Made by a program: the position numbers and the translations under genes. Below the pieces are notes generated by a model that did no database searches, was not told the origin of the DNA, and saw nothing but the letters and a program-made list of their open reading frames with translations. A stretch of DNA of 64,000 nucleotides from CALOBA01 sp942491465 (lineage in GTDB: Bacteria > Pseudomonadota > Gammaproteobacteria > Chromatiales > Chromatiaceae): NCBI GenBank assembly GCA_942491465.1, contig CALOBA010000064.1, positions 135,287 to 199,286 of the forward strand, given 5' to 3'. Positions 1-10,004 of the stretch are shown here, in pieces. The stretch's first letter is position 1. Every line of letters begins with the position of its first letter.

Positions 1-3000
1 TCAGGGCGTCCATAGCCGCGTTCAGATCGAGGCCGCCGGCGACGGCCAGCGCGGCCGTGCGCCCGTCGGCGATGCTCAGGTCCGCGGCGGTGATGCCGGC
101 GAAGTCGGTCTGCCCGCTGCTGGTGACGGTGACGGTGCCCAGGCGGCGGTGGTCGGTGGCGCCCAGGTCGCCGTCGAAGTCGGCGCTGCCGGTGCCGAGG
201 GCGAGGGTCAGGTCCTCGGCGCTGGTGGCGGTGAGCGCGTCGAGCGTGCCGTTGACGGCCAGGTTGGCCGCGGTGCCGGTGTTGGTGATGGTGAGGTGGT
301 CGCTCAGGGTGACGGCGCCGTCGTCCGCTGTCGCCCCTCCGGGACCGTTCAGGGTCAGACCATGGCCGCTCAGGTCCAGCTCGACGCTGCCGGCGTCGGC
401 AGTGTTGTTGCCGAAGCCGATGCCGGCGGCGGTGATCGTCCGGGCGCCGGTGCCGGCGAGTTGCACGTCGCTGGCGAAGCGCAGAGCGCCCAGCGCGCTG
501 GTGTTGCCGATGTCGGCGTTGATCGGGATTGCGCCGCTGGCCTGGCTCAGCACCAGGCCGTGGGTGCCGTCGGCATCGATGCCGGTGTAGGCGTCGACGG
601 TGTCGGCGATGGCGATGGTGGCAGTGCCGGTGGCGCTGATGCTGCTGTCGCCGTCCACCAGCACCGGGCGGTGGAAGGCGACGCTGTCGACGGCGACCTC
701 GATGACGGCGTCATCGAGGATGATGGCGGTGACGCCGGCGGCGGTGATGGAGACGCCGGGGGCGGCGCTGGTGGCGATGGTGCCCGAGAGCCTGGTCGTG
801 CCGTCGCCGCCGGTCTGGCTCAGACTCGCGGCGCTGAGGCCGTCGGCGAAGCTCAGGTTGGCCGCGCCTTCGATCAGGATGGCGCCGAAGGGGTCGGTGT
901 CGGTGCCGACCGCGCCGACGAAGGTGACGTCGCCCAAGGCGTCGACGGTTAGCCTGTGGGTCGTGCCGTCCGTGATGACGGTATCGTTGAAGGTCAGCAG
1001 TCCTTGGGTCGCGCCGTCAACGAACTTGAAGAGCACGTCGCCGCCGATGACCACGCTGCGGTCGTACTCCAGACCCTCGTCGGTGTTCGGAATCGGGATG
1101 GTGCCGCTGAGCGTGAGCGCCCCGACCTGAACCGGGACATAAGCGTAGCTGGGGGCAGCTCCTGGCGTCAGCAGATCCTCATTGCCCGTGTCCGCCGACA
1201 GGGTCCACCCCTGATCTTCGAGCGCCGGAGGGGGGGCGGGAGGGGTGTAGCCTATGGACTCCCAGGTACCGTTGAACACAACCGCACCATCGTCTGTGCC
1301 GAGGGTGGTATCGAAGGACATGTCGCGCTTCAGGCCCACCTGGCCTTCCAGGAGGATGTTGGCGTCGGCGACGGTGATCCGGTCCATGTCCAGCAGCAGG
1401 TTGGCCTCGGCGGGCGTGCTGGTGACCACGACGTGCACCGCATTGTCGGTGGTGCCGATGGTGCCGGTGGTGTTGATGTTGCCGTTCAGGTTTGCCTGGG
1501 TGTCGGCGCGGATCTCGACGCTCTCCGCATCGATGGCCGCGACCGTGGCGGTGCCGGATTCCGCGATGCTGAAGGCACCGATGGTCCCGGCGGCACCGAT
1601 GGCGCCCGTCGTCACGTCCTGCTCACCGGCATCGAGGGTCAGATCAAAGCCGCCGCCGTCCACGGCGCCGAGCGTGATCGCCCCGCCGCCGGTGTTGTCG
1701 TCCGTCGGATCGGTATCGATGGTGACATCGCCGCTCAGCGTGAGCGCGCGGTCTATGGTGATGACGGCGTCCGTGGCGGCGATCTCGCCGCGCAGCGTGA
1801 CCGTCGTCGGGTCGGCGGTCACGATCAGGCCGCCGGTGAAGGTGGAGCTGTCGCCCACGCCGCCGCCGAGGGTCAGCGCGCCGCTGCTCTGCAGGGTGGT
1901 CTGGCCGCCGATGACGTTGGCGTCGCCGCCGAGCGTCAGGGCAAAGCCGCTGCCGGCCTCGGTGGTCAGGCCGCCGAGCTGCAGGTTGCCGGTGATGGCC
2001 ACCGGGCCCGTTGGTGCCTCCAGCGTGCCGTCGTTGCGCCCGAGGGCGAGCGTGTCCGCGGTGACCGCGGCGAGGTTGACATCCGTCGCGTCTGCCAGCG
2101 TGACGGTGCCGATGTCCGTGCCGATGTCGCCGACGCTGACGCCGGCGGCCCCGTCGATGGTCAGCTTCGAGTCTGCGCCGTCGGCGGTTCCGACGACGGT
2201 GCCGAGCACGATTGCGTCGGCGCCGTTCTCCACCGTCAGCGTCACATCGTCGGCCAGTACCACGTTGCCGAGGGTGACCGCACCGGTGTTGCCGTCGCCG
2301 ATGGTGCTGTTGCCCGAGACGTTGACGGCTCCAAGGTGCAGGTCAGCATCTGCGTTGGTGTCGACGTCGCCGAAGAGGTTGGTGACGCTTGCGGCGGTGG
2401 CGTCCACCCCGCGTCTAAAGGTGAATTGGTCGCCTGTCTGATCACCTAGGGTGAGGACTCCGCTGCTGCGCAGCGTGGTCGGGGCCGCAACTGTGACCTG
2501 ATTGACGCTGCCGGTCAGTTTCAGGTCATAGCCACTGCCGTCCAGCGTCGTCAGTGTTACGACCCCCAGGTTGCCGGCGACATGGACTTCGCCCGTCGGG
2601 GCCTCCAGGGTCCCGTCATTCCGGCCGAGGACCAGCGTATCCGCCACCACCCGCTGCAAGCTGACGTTCGTTGCGTTGGCCAAGACGACGGTACCGATGT
2701 TGGTATCGGCTGGTGATGCCGCACCAATATTGCCAACGGTGACGACGGCAGCCCCGTCAATGGTCAAATTCGAGTCTCCGCCGCCGGCGGTTCCGACGAC
2801 GGCGCCGAGCTGGATGTCGCCGGAGCCGTTCTCCACCGTCAGCGTCACGTCGCTGGCAAGCACGATGGCGCCGATGGCGACCGCGCCGGTGTTTGCGTCG
2901 CCGACGGTGCTGTCGGCGGTGATGCTCACCGACGTGTCCGCGTCGCCGATGCTGATGCCATTGGTGCCCGCCGCCGCCACGCTACCGCCCACCGCCACCG

Positions 3001-6000
3001 AGGTCGGGACGGTGGCCGTCAGCCCGCCGCTGAAGGTGAAGCTGTCGTCGCCCACGCCGTCGCCGAGGGTCAGCGTGCCGCTGTTGCCGAAGCTGACCGC
3101 ATTGGTGACCGTGGCGCCGCCGTTGAGCGCCACGTTTGTGCTGCCGTCGACGTCGAGGCTCACCAGGTTGGTCAGGGCGCCATTGGCCGTCACCGTGCCG
3201 GTGCCGGCGTCGAGGGTCAGCGCATTGCCGCCGCCGTTGACCGTGCCCAGTGTGATATCGCCCGCGCCCGTCAAGGTATCGAGCGTGACGGCTGCGGCCA
3301 GGGTCACATCACTGGTCAGGCTGATCGGGTCGGCACTGGTCCGCACCGTGCCGGCCAGGGTGATGCCGTCGGCCTGGCCGCTGGCGGTGAGTCCCGCGGC
3401 GCCGTGGACAAGGATGGTGTCGCCGGCGCTGCCGAGCGTCAGGCCACCGGTGTGGCGGAACTCCACCTTGCCTTCGATATCGTGGTCGGTGCCGGTGAGG
3501 CTGACGTCGTAGGCGTTGCCCGCCGCGGTGGTCAGATCGCCACTCAGATCCAAGGTGCCGTTTAACGCGACGGTCGCGTCGGCGGCGCTGTCGGTGACCG
3601 CCACGTCCGTCGCGGTGATGGCGCCGAAGCTGACACCGCCGCTGTCGGTGACGGTGACGGTGCCGATGTTGGTGCCGATGGCGCCGACCGAGGTCACGGC
3701 GCCGACGGTATCGATTGCCAGGTTCGACGCCGCGCCACCGTCATTCGCGCCGGTCACGGTGCCGATGGTGAGGTTGTTGCCGACGCCGCTGCCGCCACCG
3801 ACGGTCAGCGTGGCGCCGTCGGCGATGGTCAGGTCGCCGAGGGTGACCGCGCCGGTGTTTGCGTCGCCGACGGTGCTGTCGGCGGTGATGCTCACCGACG
3901 TGTCCCCATCGCCGATGCTGATCCCGTTGTTGTCCGCCGCCGCCACGCTGCCGCCCACCGCCACCGAGGTCGGGGCGGTGGCCGTCAGCCCGCCGCTGAA
4001 GGTGAAGCTGTCGTCGCCCACACCGTCTCCGAGGGTCAGCGCGCCGCTGTTGCCGAAGCTGACCGCATTGGTGACCGTGGCGCCGCCGTTGAGCGCCACG
4101 TTTGTGCTGCCGTCGACGTCGAGGCTCACCAGGTTGGTCAGGGCGCCATTGGCCGTCACCGTGCCGGTGCCGGCGTCGAGGGTCAGCGCATTGCCGCCGC
4201 CGCTGACCGTGCCCAGTGTGATATCGCCCGCGCCCGTCAAGGTATCGAGCGTGACGGCTGCGGCCAGGGTCACATCACTGGTCAGGCTGATCGGGTCGGC
4301 ACTGGTCCGCACCGTGCCGGCCAGGGTGATGCCGTCGGCCTGACCGCTGGCGGTGAGTCCCGCGGCGCCGCGGATAAGGATGGTGCCGCCGGCGCTGCCG
4401 AGCGTCAGGCCACCGGTGTGGCGGAACTCCACCTTGCCTTCGATATCGTGGCCGGTGCCGGTGAGGCTGACGTCATAGGCAGCGGTGCCCGCCGCGGTGG
4501 TCAGATCGCCACTCAGATCCAAGGTGCCGTTTAACGCGACGGTCGCGTCGGCGGCGCTGTCGGTGACCGCCACGTCCGTCGCGGTGATGGCGCCGAAGCT
4601 GACACCGCCGCTGTCGGTGACGGTGACGGTGCCGATGTTGGTGCCGATGGCGCCGACCGAGGTCACGGCGCCGACGGTATCGATTGCCAGGTTCGACGCC
4701 GCGCCACCGTCATTCGCGCCGGTCACGGTGCCGATGGTGAGGTTGTTGCCGACGCCGCTGCCGCCACCGACGGTCAGCGTGGCGCCGTCGGCGATGGTCA
4801 GGTCGCCGAGGGTGACCGCGCCGGTGTTTGCGTCGCCGACGGTGCTGTCGGCGGTGATGCTCACCGACGTGTCCCCATCGCCGATGCTGATCCCGTTGTT
4901 GTCCGCCGCCGCCACGTTGCCGCCCACCGCCACCGAGGTCGGGGCGGTGGCCGTCAGGCCGCCGCTGAAGGTGAAGCTGTCGCCCACGCCGTCGCCGAGG
5001 GTCAGCGCGCCGCTGCTCTGCAGGGTGGTCTGGCCGCCGATGACGTTGGCGTCGCCGCCGAGCGTCAGGGCAAAGCCGCTGCCGGCCTCGGTGGTCAGGC
5101 CGCCGAGCTGCAGGTTGCCGGTGATGGCCACCGGGCCCGTGGGTGCCTCCAGCGTGCCGTCGTTGCGCCCGAGGGCGAGCGTGTCCGCGGTGACCGCGGC
5201 GAGGTTGACAGCCGTCGCGTCTGCCAGCGTGACGGTGCCAATGTCCGTGCCGATGGCGCCGACGGTGACGCCGGCGGCCCCGTCGAGGGTCAGCTTCGAG
5301 TCTCCGCCGCCGACGGTTCCGACGACGGTGCCGAGCACGATTGCGTCGGCGCCGTTCTCCACCGTCAGCGTCACGTCGTCGGCCAGTACCACGTTGCCGA
5401 GGGTGACCGCACCGGTGTTGTCGTCGCCGATGGTGCTGTTGCCCGAGACGTTGACGGCTCCAAGGCTCAAGGCGTGAGATCCGTTGGTGTCGACGTCGCC
5501 GAAGAGGTTGGTGACGCTTGCGGCGGTGGCGTCCACCCCAACTGAAAAGAGGGATCGGTCGCCTGTCGCATCACCGAGGGTGAGGGCTCCGCTGCTGCGC
5601 AGCGTGGTCGGGTTGCTGACTGTGATCTGATTAAGGCTGCCGGTCAGTGTCAGGTCATAGCCACTGCCGTCCAGTGTCGTCAGTGTTACGACCCGCAGGT
5701 TGCCGGCGACACCGACTTCGCCCGTCGGGGCCTCCAGGGTCCCGTCATTCCGGCCGAGGACCAGCGTATCCGCCACCACCCGCTGCAAGCTGACGTCCGT
5801 TGCGTTGGCCAAGACGACGGTACCGATATTGGTGTCGGCGAGTGATTCCGCACCGATATCGTCAACGGTGACGCCTGCCGCCCCGTCAATGGTCAAATTC
5901 GAGTCTCCGCCGCCGGCGGTTCCGACGACGGTGCCGAGCTGGATGTCGCCGGAGCCGTTCTCCACCGTCAGCGTCACGTCGCTGGCAAGCACGATGGCGC

Positions 6001-8377
6001 CGATGGCGACCGCGCCGGTGTTTGCGTCGCCGACGGTGCTGTCGGCGGTGATGCTCACCGACGTGTCCGCGTCGCCGATGCTGATGCCATTGGTGCCCGC
6101 CGCCGCCACGCTACCGCCCACCGCCACCGAGGTCGGGGCGGTGGCCGTCAGCCCGCCGCTGAAGGTGAAGCTGTCGTCGCCGCCGTCGCCGAGGGTCAGC
6201 GCGCCGGTGTTGGCAAACGCCACGGCGGCCCCGCTCGTACTAGCGACGCTGTTGGTCTGGCCCGTCAGCGCCAGGTCATAGCTGGCCGCGCGAGCAAGCA
6301 TGCCCTGACCCGCAGCCGTGCCGGTGACTGTGAGGTTGCCCTGAATTCGAATGGTGCCGCTGTTGTGCATGCCCATCCCGTCGTTCGTGATGTCCAGCGT
6401 CCGGGCGGTGATCGCGCCGGTGGTGATGTTGCCGCCGTCGCCGACAGCGGCGCCGCCACCGCCGGCGGTCAGGGTCAGGTCGCGCGTGACCACGTCGGGC
6501 AGCAGGATATTGGCATAATCGACTACATCGCCTGGAAAGATTCCGGCGTAGAGGGTGATATCCCCAGTGCCTTGCGTGACGATCTCTTGGAGGTTTCCGC
6601 CAGTGAGGTCGATAAAGGTATCGACCCCTTCCGGGTTGGCTATGGTCGTTCGTAGCGTGAGATTCAAGTCGGTCCCGATCAGGAGATCGGGGATCGAGTT
6701 GGCGTTGGAGTCTGTAAAGGTGCCCGCGGAGGAGATGGAGAGGTCGGCTTCCAGCACGATGTCGGTCAGCTGCGCCTCGAGGTTGGCCTCATAGACGGTG
6801 TTGGCGGTGTCGGTGCCGCTGCCACCTTGAATCGTCCAGGTCGCGGGGTCGAGCAAGAGCATCCCGTGCTCGCCATCTGTGGCCAGGGTGTCTACCAGGC
6901 CGCTGAACACCAGCTGCTCGCCGGAGACCTCGACGAATCCGCCGTCGCCGCCCTGCTCGCCGCCGCGGGCGCCGACGGAGCCGGCGAACCTGGTCTCGTC
7001 GTCAGCCCAGACGATTACCTTGCCGCCATCGCCGCTGTCCACGGCGTGGGCGTCGATCTCGACGCCGGCCTCGACCAGGGTTTCGTCGGCATTGGGCACG
7101 TCGGGGTTTGCGCCGCGCAGGTCGCCGCCGATCAGCACCTCACCGCCGCCATCGGCGCCGCTGGCGTCGATACGGGCGTCGTCGACCAGGGCGATCTGCG
7201 CGCCGAGGATCTTGACCGAGCCGCCGATGCCGCCGTCGGCGGCGCGCACGCGGATGACGCCGTTCTCGGCGACGGTGGTGGTCTCCACCGCCTCCAGGAT
7301 CACGTCGCCGCCGTGGCCGGCGGTGCCGTCGGCGAGGATCTCGCCGGTGTTGCTGATGCGCAGGCCTTGCATGCTGACCCGGCCGCCGGTGGTGCCGCTC
7401 GCATCCAGGGTGCCGCTGTTGCTGACCAGCCCGCCGCCGCCGGTGAGCCGGATCTCGCCGCCGGAGGTGTCGATGCCGCGGGCGCGGATGACGCCGGAGT
7501 TGTTGACCACGGCCGTGAAGACGTCGCGGGCGGTCTGGGCGGCCATGATGACGGTGGACGCCTCGATGCTGCCGGTGTTGCTGACGGCGGCGTCGAGCTG
7601 GTGGACGTTTTCGGTGATCTCGCCGTCGACCTCGAAGCGGATGAGGTCGGTGCCGTCGAAGTCGACGATGGCCTTGTTGCCGGCGCCCAGGTTGACCTGA
7701 CCCAGCTCGGCGATGATGGTGCCTTCGTTGGCCACGGCGCCCCCCACCAGGGTGACCGAGCCGCCGGTGGCCGCCTCGATGAGGCCGCGGTTGACCACCA
7801 TGCCGGGCTCGATGCCGTCGGGCAGTTCCATCTCGTAGACGCCGTTCATGAACTGGGTGCGGTCCATGGCCATGGCGCCGGCCACCAGGCTGCCCACATG
7901 CACCTGGGCGCCCTCGCCGAAGATGATGCCGCTGGGGTTCATCAGGAAGACCTGGCCGTTGGCCTCCATGCGCCCGAGGATCTGCGACGGGTTGCCGTCG
8001 AGGACGGTGTTGAGCGCCGCGGCGGAGGCCGATGGCTGGTTGTAGCGCACCGTCTCGGACTGGCCGATGTTGTAGCTCTGCCAGTCCACGGCCATGCGCT
8101 GGCTGCCCTGCTGGATGATGGTGAGGTTGCCATTGCGGCTGATGGCGCCGCTGCCGCCGACGACCACGCCGCCCTGGGGCGCGGCGGCCCCGGGTAGGGG
8201 CAGGCCGAAGGGTAAAACGGCGAGCGGCAGCACGATGGCCCGGCGGATGGCCCGGGACAGCGGGTGTTCGGTGTGGAGATCGCGCGCAACCGCGCGATGG
8301 GCGCGGGGGGGATGGCGGTCGGCTTCGCCGCGACGGGATGACGTCGGCAGGGGGGTGCGGTTGGATGCGATGCTCAT
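1..8377 (-). CDS. TpsA exoprotein, filamentous haemagglutinin family (partial, C-terminus beyond window)
   Basis: Large secreted adhesin/exoprotein of a two-partner secretion system. The frame is open from the ATG at 8377 to the left edge, at least 2792 codons. The protein has a long, basic signal region of about 65 residues. A TPS secretion domain follows, with the haemagglutinin N-terminal signature NPSGIIFGEGAQVHVG at about residues 145-160. The rest is Gly/Ala/Thr/Val-rich beta-helix-type repeats such as GALTLGDG and TVGDANTGAV. Long internal repeats occupy about 1.8-6.2 kb. GATCGAGAG precedes the ATG. The cognate transporter gene lies upstream on the same strand (ending at 10005). The many plus-strand ORFs across this stretch are antisense shadows. 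The stop codon is not in the window, so total length is unknown. Confidence 0.93.
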   Translation of the reverse strand, partial: MSIASNRTPLPTSSRRGEADRHPPRAHRAVARDLHTEHPLSRAIRRAIVLPLAVLPFGLPLPGAAAPQGGVVVGGSGAISRNGNLTIIQQGSQRMAVDWQSYNIGQSETVRYNQPSASAAALNTVLDGNPSQILGRMEANGQVFLMNPSGIIFGEGAQVHVGSLVAGAMAMDRTQFMNGVYEMELPDGIEPGMVVNRGLIEAATGGSVTLVGGAVANEGTIIAELGQVNLGAGNKAIVDFDGTDLIRFEVDGEITENVHQLDAAVSNTGSIEASTVIMAAQTARDVFTAVVNNSGVIRARGIDTSGGEIRLTGGGGLVSNSGTLDASGTTGGRVSMQGLRISNTGEILADGTAGHGGDVILEAVETTTVAENGVIRVRAADGGIGGSVKILGAQIALVDDARIDASGADGGGEVLIGGDLRGANPDVPNADETLVEAGVEIDAHAVDSGDGGKVIVWADDETRFAGSVGARGGEQGGDGGFVEVSGEQLVFSGLVDTLATDGEHGMLLLDPATWTIQGGSGTDTANTVYEANLEAQLTDIVLEADLSISSAGTFTDSNANSIPDLLIGTDLNLTLRTTIANPEGVDTFIDLTGGNLQEIVTQGTGDITLYAGIFPGDVVDYANILLPDVVTRDLTLTAGGGGAAVGDGGNITTGAITARTLDITNDGMGMHNSGTIRIQGNLTVTGTAAGQGMLARAASYDLALTGQTNSVASTSGAAVAFANTGALTLGDGGDDSFTFSGGLTATAPTSVAVGGSVAAAGTNGISIGDADTSVSITADSTVGDANTGAVAIGAIVLASDVTLTVENGSGDIQLGTVVGTAGGGDSNLTIDGAAGVTVDDIGAESLADTNIGTVVLANATDVSLQRVVADTLVLGRNDGTLEAPTGEVGVAGNLRVVTLTTLDGSGYDLTLTGSLNQITVSNPTTLRSSGALTLGDATGDRSLFSVGVDATAASVTNLFGDVDTNGSHALSLGAVNVSGNSTIGDDNTGAVTLGNVVLADDVTLTVENGADAIVLGTVVGTVGGGDSKLTLDGAAGVTVGAIGTDIGTVTLADATAVNLAAVTADTLALGRNDGTLEAPTGPVAITGNLQLGGLTTEAGSGFALTLGGDANVIGGQTTLQSSGALTLGDGVGDSFTFSGGLTATAPTSVAVGGNVAAADNNGISIGDGDTSVSITADSTVGDANTGAVTLGDLTIADGATLTVGGGSGVGNNLTIGTVTGANDGGAASNLAIDTVGAVTSVGAIGTNIGTVTVTDSGGVSFGAITATDVAVTDSAADATVALNGTLDLSGDLTTAAGTAAYDVSLTGTGHDIEGKVEFRHTGGLTLGSAGGTILIRGAAGLTASGQADGITLAGTVRTSADPISLTSDVTLAAAVTLDTLTGAGDITLGTVSGGGNALTLDAGTGTVTANGALTNLVSLDVDGSTNVALNGGATVTNAVSFGNSGALTLGDGVGDDSFTFSGGLTATAPTSVAVGGSVAAADNNGISIGDGDTSVSITADSTVGDANTGAVTLGDLTIADGATLTVGGGSGVGNNLTIGTVTGANDGGAASNLAIDTVGAVTSVGAIGTNIGTVTVTDSGGVSFGAITATDVAVTDSAADATVALNGTLDLSGDLTTAAGNAYDVSLTGTDHDIEGKVEFRHTGGLTLGSAGDTILVHGAAGLTASGQADGITLAGTVRTSADPISLTSDVTLAAAVTLDTLTGAGDITLGTVNGGGNALTLDAGTGTVTANGALTNLVSLDVDGSTNVALNGGATVTNAVSFGNSGTLTLGDGVGDDSFTFSGGLTATVPTSVAVGGSVAAAGTNGISIGDADTSVSITADSTVGDANTGAVAIGAIVLASDVTLTVENGSGDIQLGAVVGTAGGGDSNLTIDGAAVVTVGNIGAASPADTNIGTVVLANATNVSLQRVVADTLVLGRNDGTLEAPTGEVHVAGNLGVVTLTTLDGSGYDLKLTGSVNQVTVAAPTTLRSSGVLTLGDQTGDQFTFRRGVDATAASVTNLFGDVDTNADADLHLGAVNVSGNSTIGDGNTGAVTLGNVVLADDVTLTVENGADAIVLGTVVGTADGADSKLTIDGAAGVSVGDIGTDIGTVTLADATDVNLAAVTADTLALGRNDGTLEAPTGPVAITGNLQLGGLTTEAGSGFALTLGGDANVIGGQTTLQSSGALTLGGGVGDSSTFTGGLIVTADPTTVTLRGEIAATDAVITIDRALTLSGDVTIDTDPTDDNTGGGAITLGAVDGGGFDLTLDAGEQDVTTGAIGAAGTIGAFSIAESGTATVAAIDAESVEIRADTQANLNGNINTTGTIGTTDNAVHVVVTSTPAEANLLLDMDRITVADANILLEGQVGLKRDMSFDTTLGTDDGAVVFNGTWESIGYTPPAPPPALEDQGWTLSADTGNEDLLTPGAAPSYAYVPVQVGALTLSGTIPIPNTDEGLEYDRSVVIGGDVLFKFVDGATQGLLTFNDTVITDGTTHRLTVDALGDVTFVGAVGTDTDPFGAILIEGAANLSFADGLSAASLSQTGGDGTTRLSGTIATSAAPGVSITAAGVTAIILDDAVIEVAVDSVAFHRPVLVDGDSSISATGTATIAIADTVDAYTGIDADGTHGLVLSQASGAIPINADIGNTSALGALRFASDVQLAGTGARTITAAGIGFGNNTADAGSVELDLSGHGLTLNGPGGATADDGAVTLSDHLTITNTGTAANLAVNGTLDALTATSAEDLTLALGTGSADFDGDLGATDHRRLGTVTVTSSGQTDFAGITAADLSIADGRTAALAVAGGLDLNAAMDAL
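1830..6160. repeat. Long internal repeats within tpsA
   Basis: Within the TpsA gene a block starting near 2.88 kb recurs near 3.85 and 4.82 kb, about 966-969 bp apart, nearly identical and in frame (322-323 codons). A larger block, about 1.83-3.00 kb, recurs at about 4.96-6.15 kb, offset about 3.13 kb. All repeat offsets judged by eye are multiples of three, so the reading frame is kept. This fits copy-number change by recombination within the adhesin stalk. Coordinates are approximate because no dot-plot was run. Confidence 0.8.
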
Positions 8378-8993
8378 CTCTCGATCTCCGTTAGTCCGTC
8401 GTTGACCGGCGACCGGGTGCCGCTCCGCAGCGGCTCCGACACGGAGCGAGCAGGCACCTGGCACGTCGTATTGCGGTATCGCCATTGCCTGAGGCCATCC
8501 GGCGACATTGGATAGGCCCTCGGCGCGACGACGGCAGCGTGCCGGGGTCGCAGCGATGGATGCTCTCTTTATAGGCGTTACAGTAGCAAAAATTCGCTGA
8601 TCCAGGTCAGCCCCGCTGCAATCACTCGACACAGCGGAGGAACTGTAGCGTTGACCGGGTATGACGCTCGCGCAGCGCCCCAGTGGTTTCGTCGGGGGGG
8701 TATTGAATGAGCTGCGTGCGATTACCCCAAGTGGTGCAGACGCCCGCTCGCTGAGCCTTTGGATTGGCCGTTTCGTGGTTGCGTCTGCACCACTTGTTTC
8801 TGAACCTTGCCTTAAGGGCAACGACATAGCTGGCCGACTCAAGGTCGGCGCCGCATCAGAGGCGACACTGATGCGCGGTCAGGTCTGTAGCTGTCGAGCT
8901 CGACGCTGGGCTCCGGCGGGACCAGCGGCAACGCGGTGGGCGCAACGATCCGTCGCCGGCCCCTCGCCGCAGCCGATCCCTTGGAGCGGCCAT
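8378..8993. other. Intergenic region upstream of tpsA
   Basis: This 616-bp stretch lies between the DUF115-like gene and tpsA. It contains one family A inverted-repeat element (8727-8806). The remainder holds the 5-prime leader of tpsA. I see no convincing gene or sigma-70 promoter in it. A small plus-strand frame across the element is not credible as a gene. Confidence 0.6.
8727..8806. mobile_element. Family A inverted-repeat element, copy 1 (one end truncated)
   Basis: The sequence matches the 89-bp family A element, here in reverse orientation relative to copies 2 and 3. Its right arm is complete and reads CACCACTTGTTTCTGAACC. Its left arm starts only at CCAAGTGGTGCAGACG, so the outer bases are lost. 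The other copies are at 33440-33528, 51952-52040 and 59895-59983. No protein-coding capacity. Confidence 0.8.
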
Positions 8994-9917
8994 CTAACCT
9001 GTCAGATCGGCCAGCGATACCACCGGCGCGCCGGCGCGGGCGACGACGGTGTCGGCGCCGACCGAGGCGAAACGGACACCCGAGGCGCTGAATTCGTCGA
9101 ACAGCGCACTAAAGGTATCCGTATGCTCGACCTCGTAGAACGGGGTTCGCTCCAGCACATCGACCGGCTGATCCAAGCGCTTCATGGCGGCGCTGACGGT
9201 GGCGTAGGGGTGATCCGCGGTAAAGGCCGTGTCCAGCCCGGCGAAATGGCCCAGATCGTCGCGCAACTGCTGCTTCAGTGCCGGGTCGTGGTCGTAGTAG
9301 TGGGCCTGGTTGTTCTGCTCCACGGCAAGAAAATAGACCTCTTTGGCGCCAAGTCTAACCGCCAGGTCGGTGGCCCCCAAGGCGACGTTGAGCTTGGTCC
9401 GCACCACCGGGGGCCCCCCAGTGCCGAGCGATGGCGCGACCTCGACGGTGCCGAGGGGCACGCGCAGCCAGCCGGTCGCGCCCCGGATCACCGGGATGTA
9501 GCTGGTCGGCCGCATCTGGATGCGGCTGCCGATGCGCCGACGGTGGAGCAGCGCCAGCGCATGCTCCGATGGATAGGCCGACAGAAACAGGTCGAGCGCG
9601 CAGCGGTAGAAGGTACGATTAACGCCGATGATAAAGAAGCGGCGGCGCAACGCCTCCCAGGTGGCCTGATCGACGGCGCCCAACGCCGGGCCCGACCCCA
9701 GGATCAGCACCGGGCGGGCGCCGAGGTGCCCGCGCAGCAGCCGCGCCTGGCGCGCAGCGCGCCGACGGCACAAGGATTCGTTCGCCTGCGCGGCCCGTTG
9801 GGCCAATGCGGAGGGGTGACGCTCGACGCGTACGGCGATGCGATAGGCGGTACTGAGGTAGCTCACGTCCAGCCCCGGTTGGTCGACAAGGCATCGGCGA
9901 TCAGCCCGAGGCGGCAC
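8994..9917 (-). CDS. DUF115/MptE-like or glycosyltransferase-like protein in the TPS locus
   Basis: A 307-aa protein of uncertain function between tpsB and tpsA on the same strand, 87 bp after tpsB. The motif VLILGSGPALGAVD at about residues 69-82, followed by FFIIGVNRTFY, resembles the nucleotide-binding start of DUF115/MptE-like proteins and some sialyltransferase-type enzymes. A second block, ATDLAVRLGAKEVYFLAVE, followed by NQAHYYDHD, also fits that fold. No signal peptide is seen. The GTG start at 9917 has no strong ribosome binding site, so the start is uncertain. From its position it could modify the TpsA protein (TPS adhesins are sometimes glycosylated by a cytoplasmic partner), but this is inference. 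Confidence 0.6.
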   Translation of the reverse strand: MPPRADRRCLVDQPGLDVSYLSTAYRIAVRVERHPSALAQRAAQANESLCRRRAARQARLLRGHLGARPVLILGSGPALGAVDQATWEALRRRFFIIGVNRTFYRCALDLFLSAYPSEHALALLHRRRIGSRIQMRPTSYIPVIRGATGWLRVPLGTVEVAPSLGTGGPPVVRTKLNVALGATDLAVRLGAKEVYFLAVEQNNQAHYYDHDPALKQQLRDDLGHFAGLDTAFTADHPYATVSAAMKRLDQPVDVLERTPFYEVEHTDTFSALFDEFSASGVRFASVGADTVVARAGAPVVSLADLTG

Positions 9918-10004
9918 GACGCCGATCCGCCGTCGGCGGGCGCGGATGTCCGGCGCATCGTCCGGCGAAACCTGTCGGGCAGGTCTTCCATTGAGTGACG
10001 CACG

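Noticed and set aside
2500..6200. Possible CRISPR-like regular repeats
   Set aside because: The repeats are about 1 kb long, in frame and coding within tpsA; there is no short repeat-spacer pattern.
57..8405. Long plus-strand ORFs (for example 956-2449 and 6827-8197)
   Set aside because: They are antisense shadows of the GC-rich, repetitive tpsA gene; their translations are low-complexity, and the minus frame carries the haemagglutinin signature.
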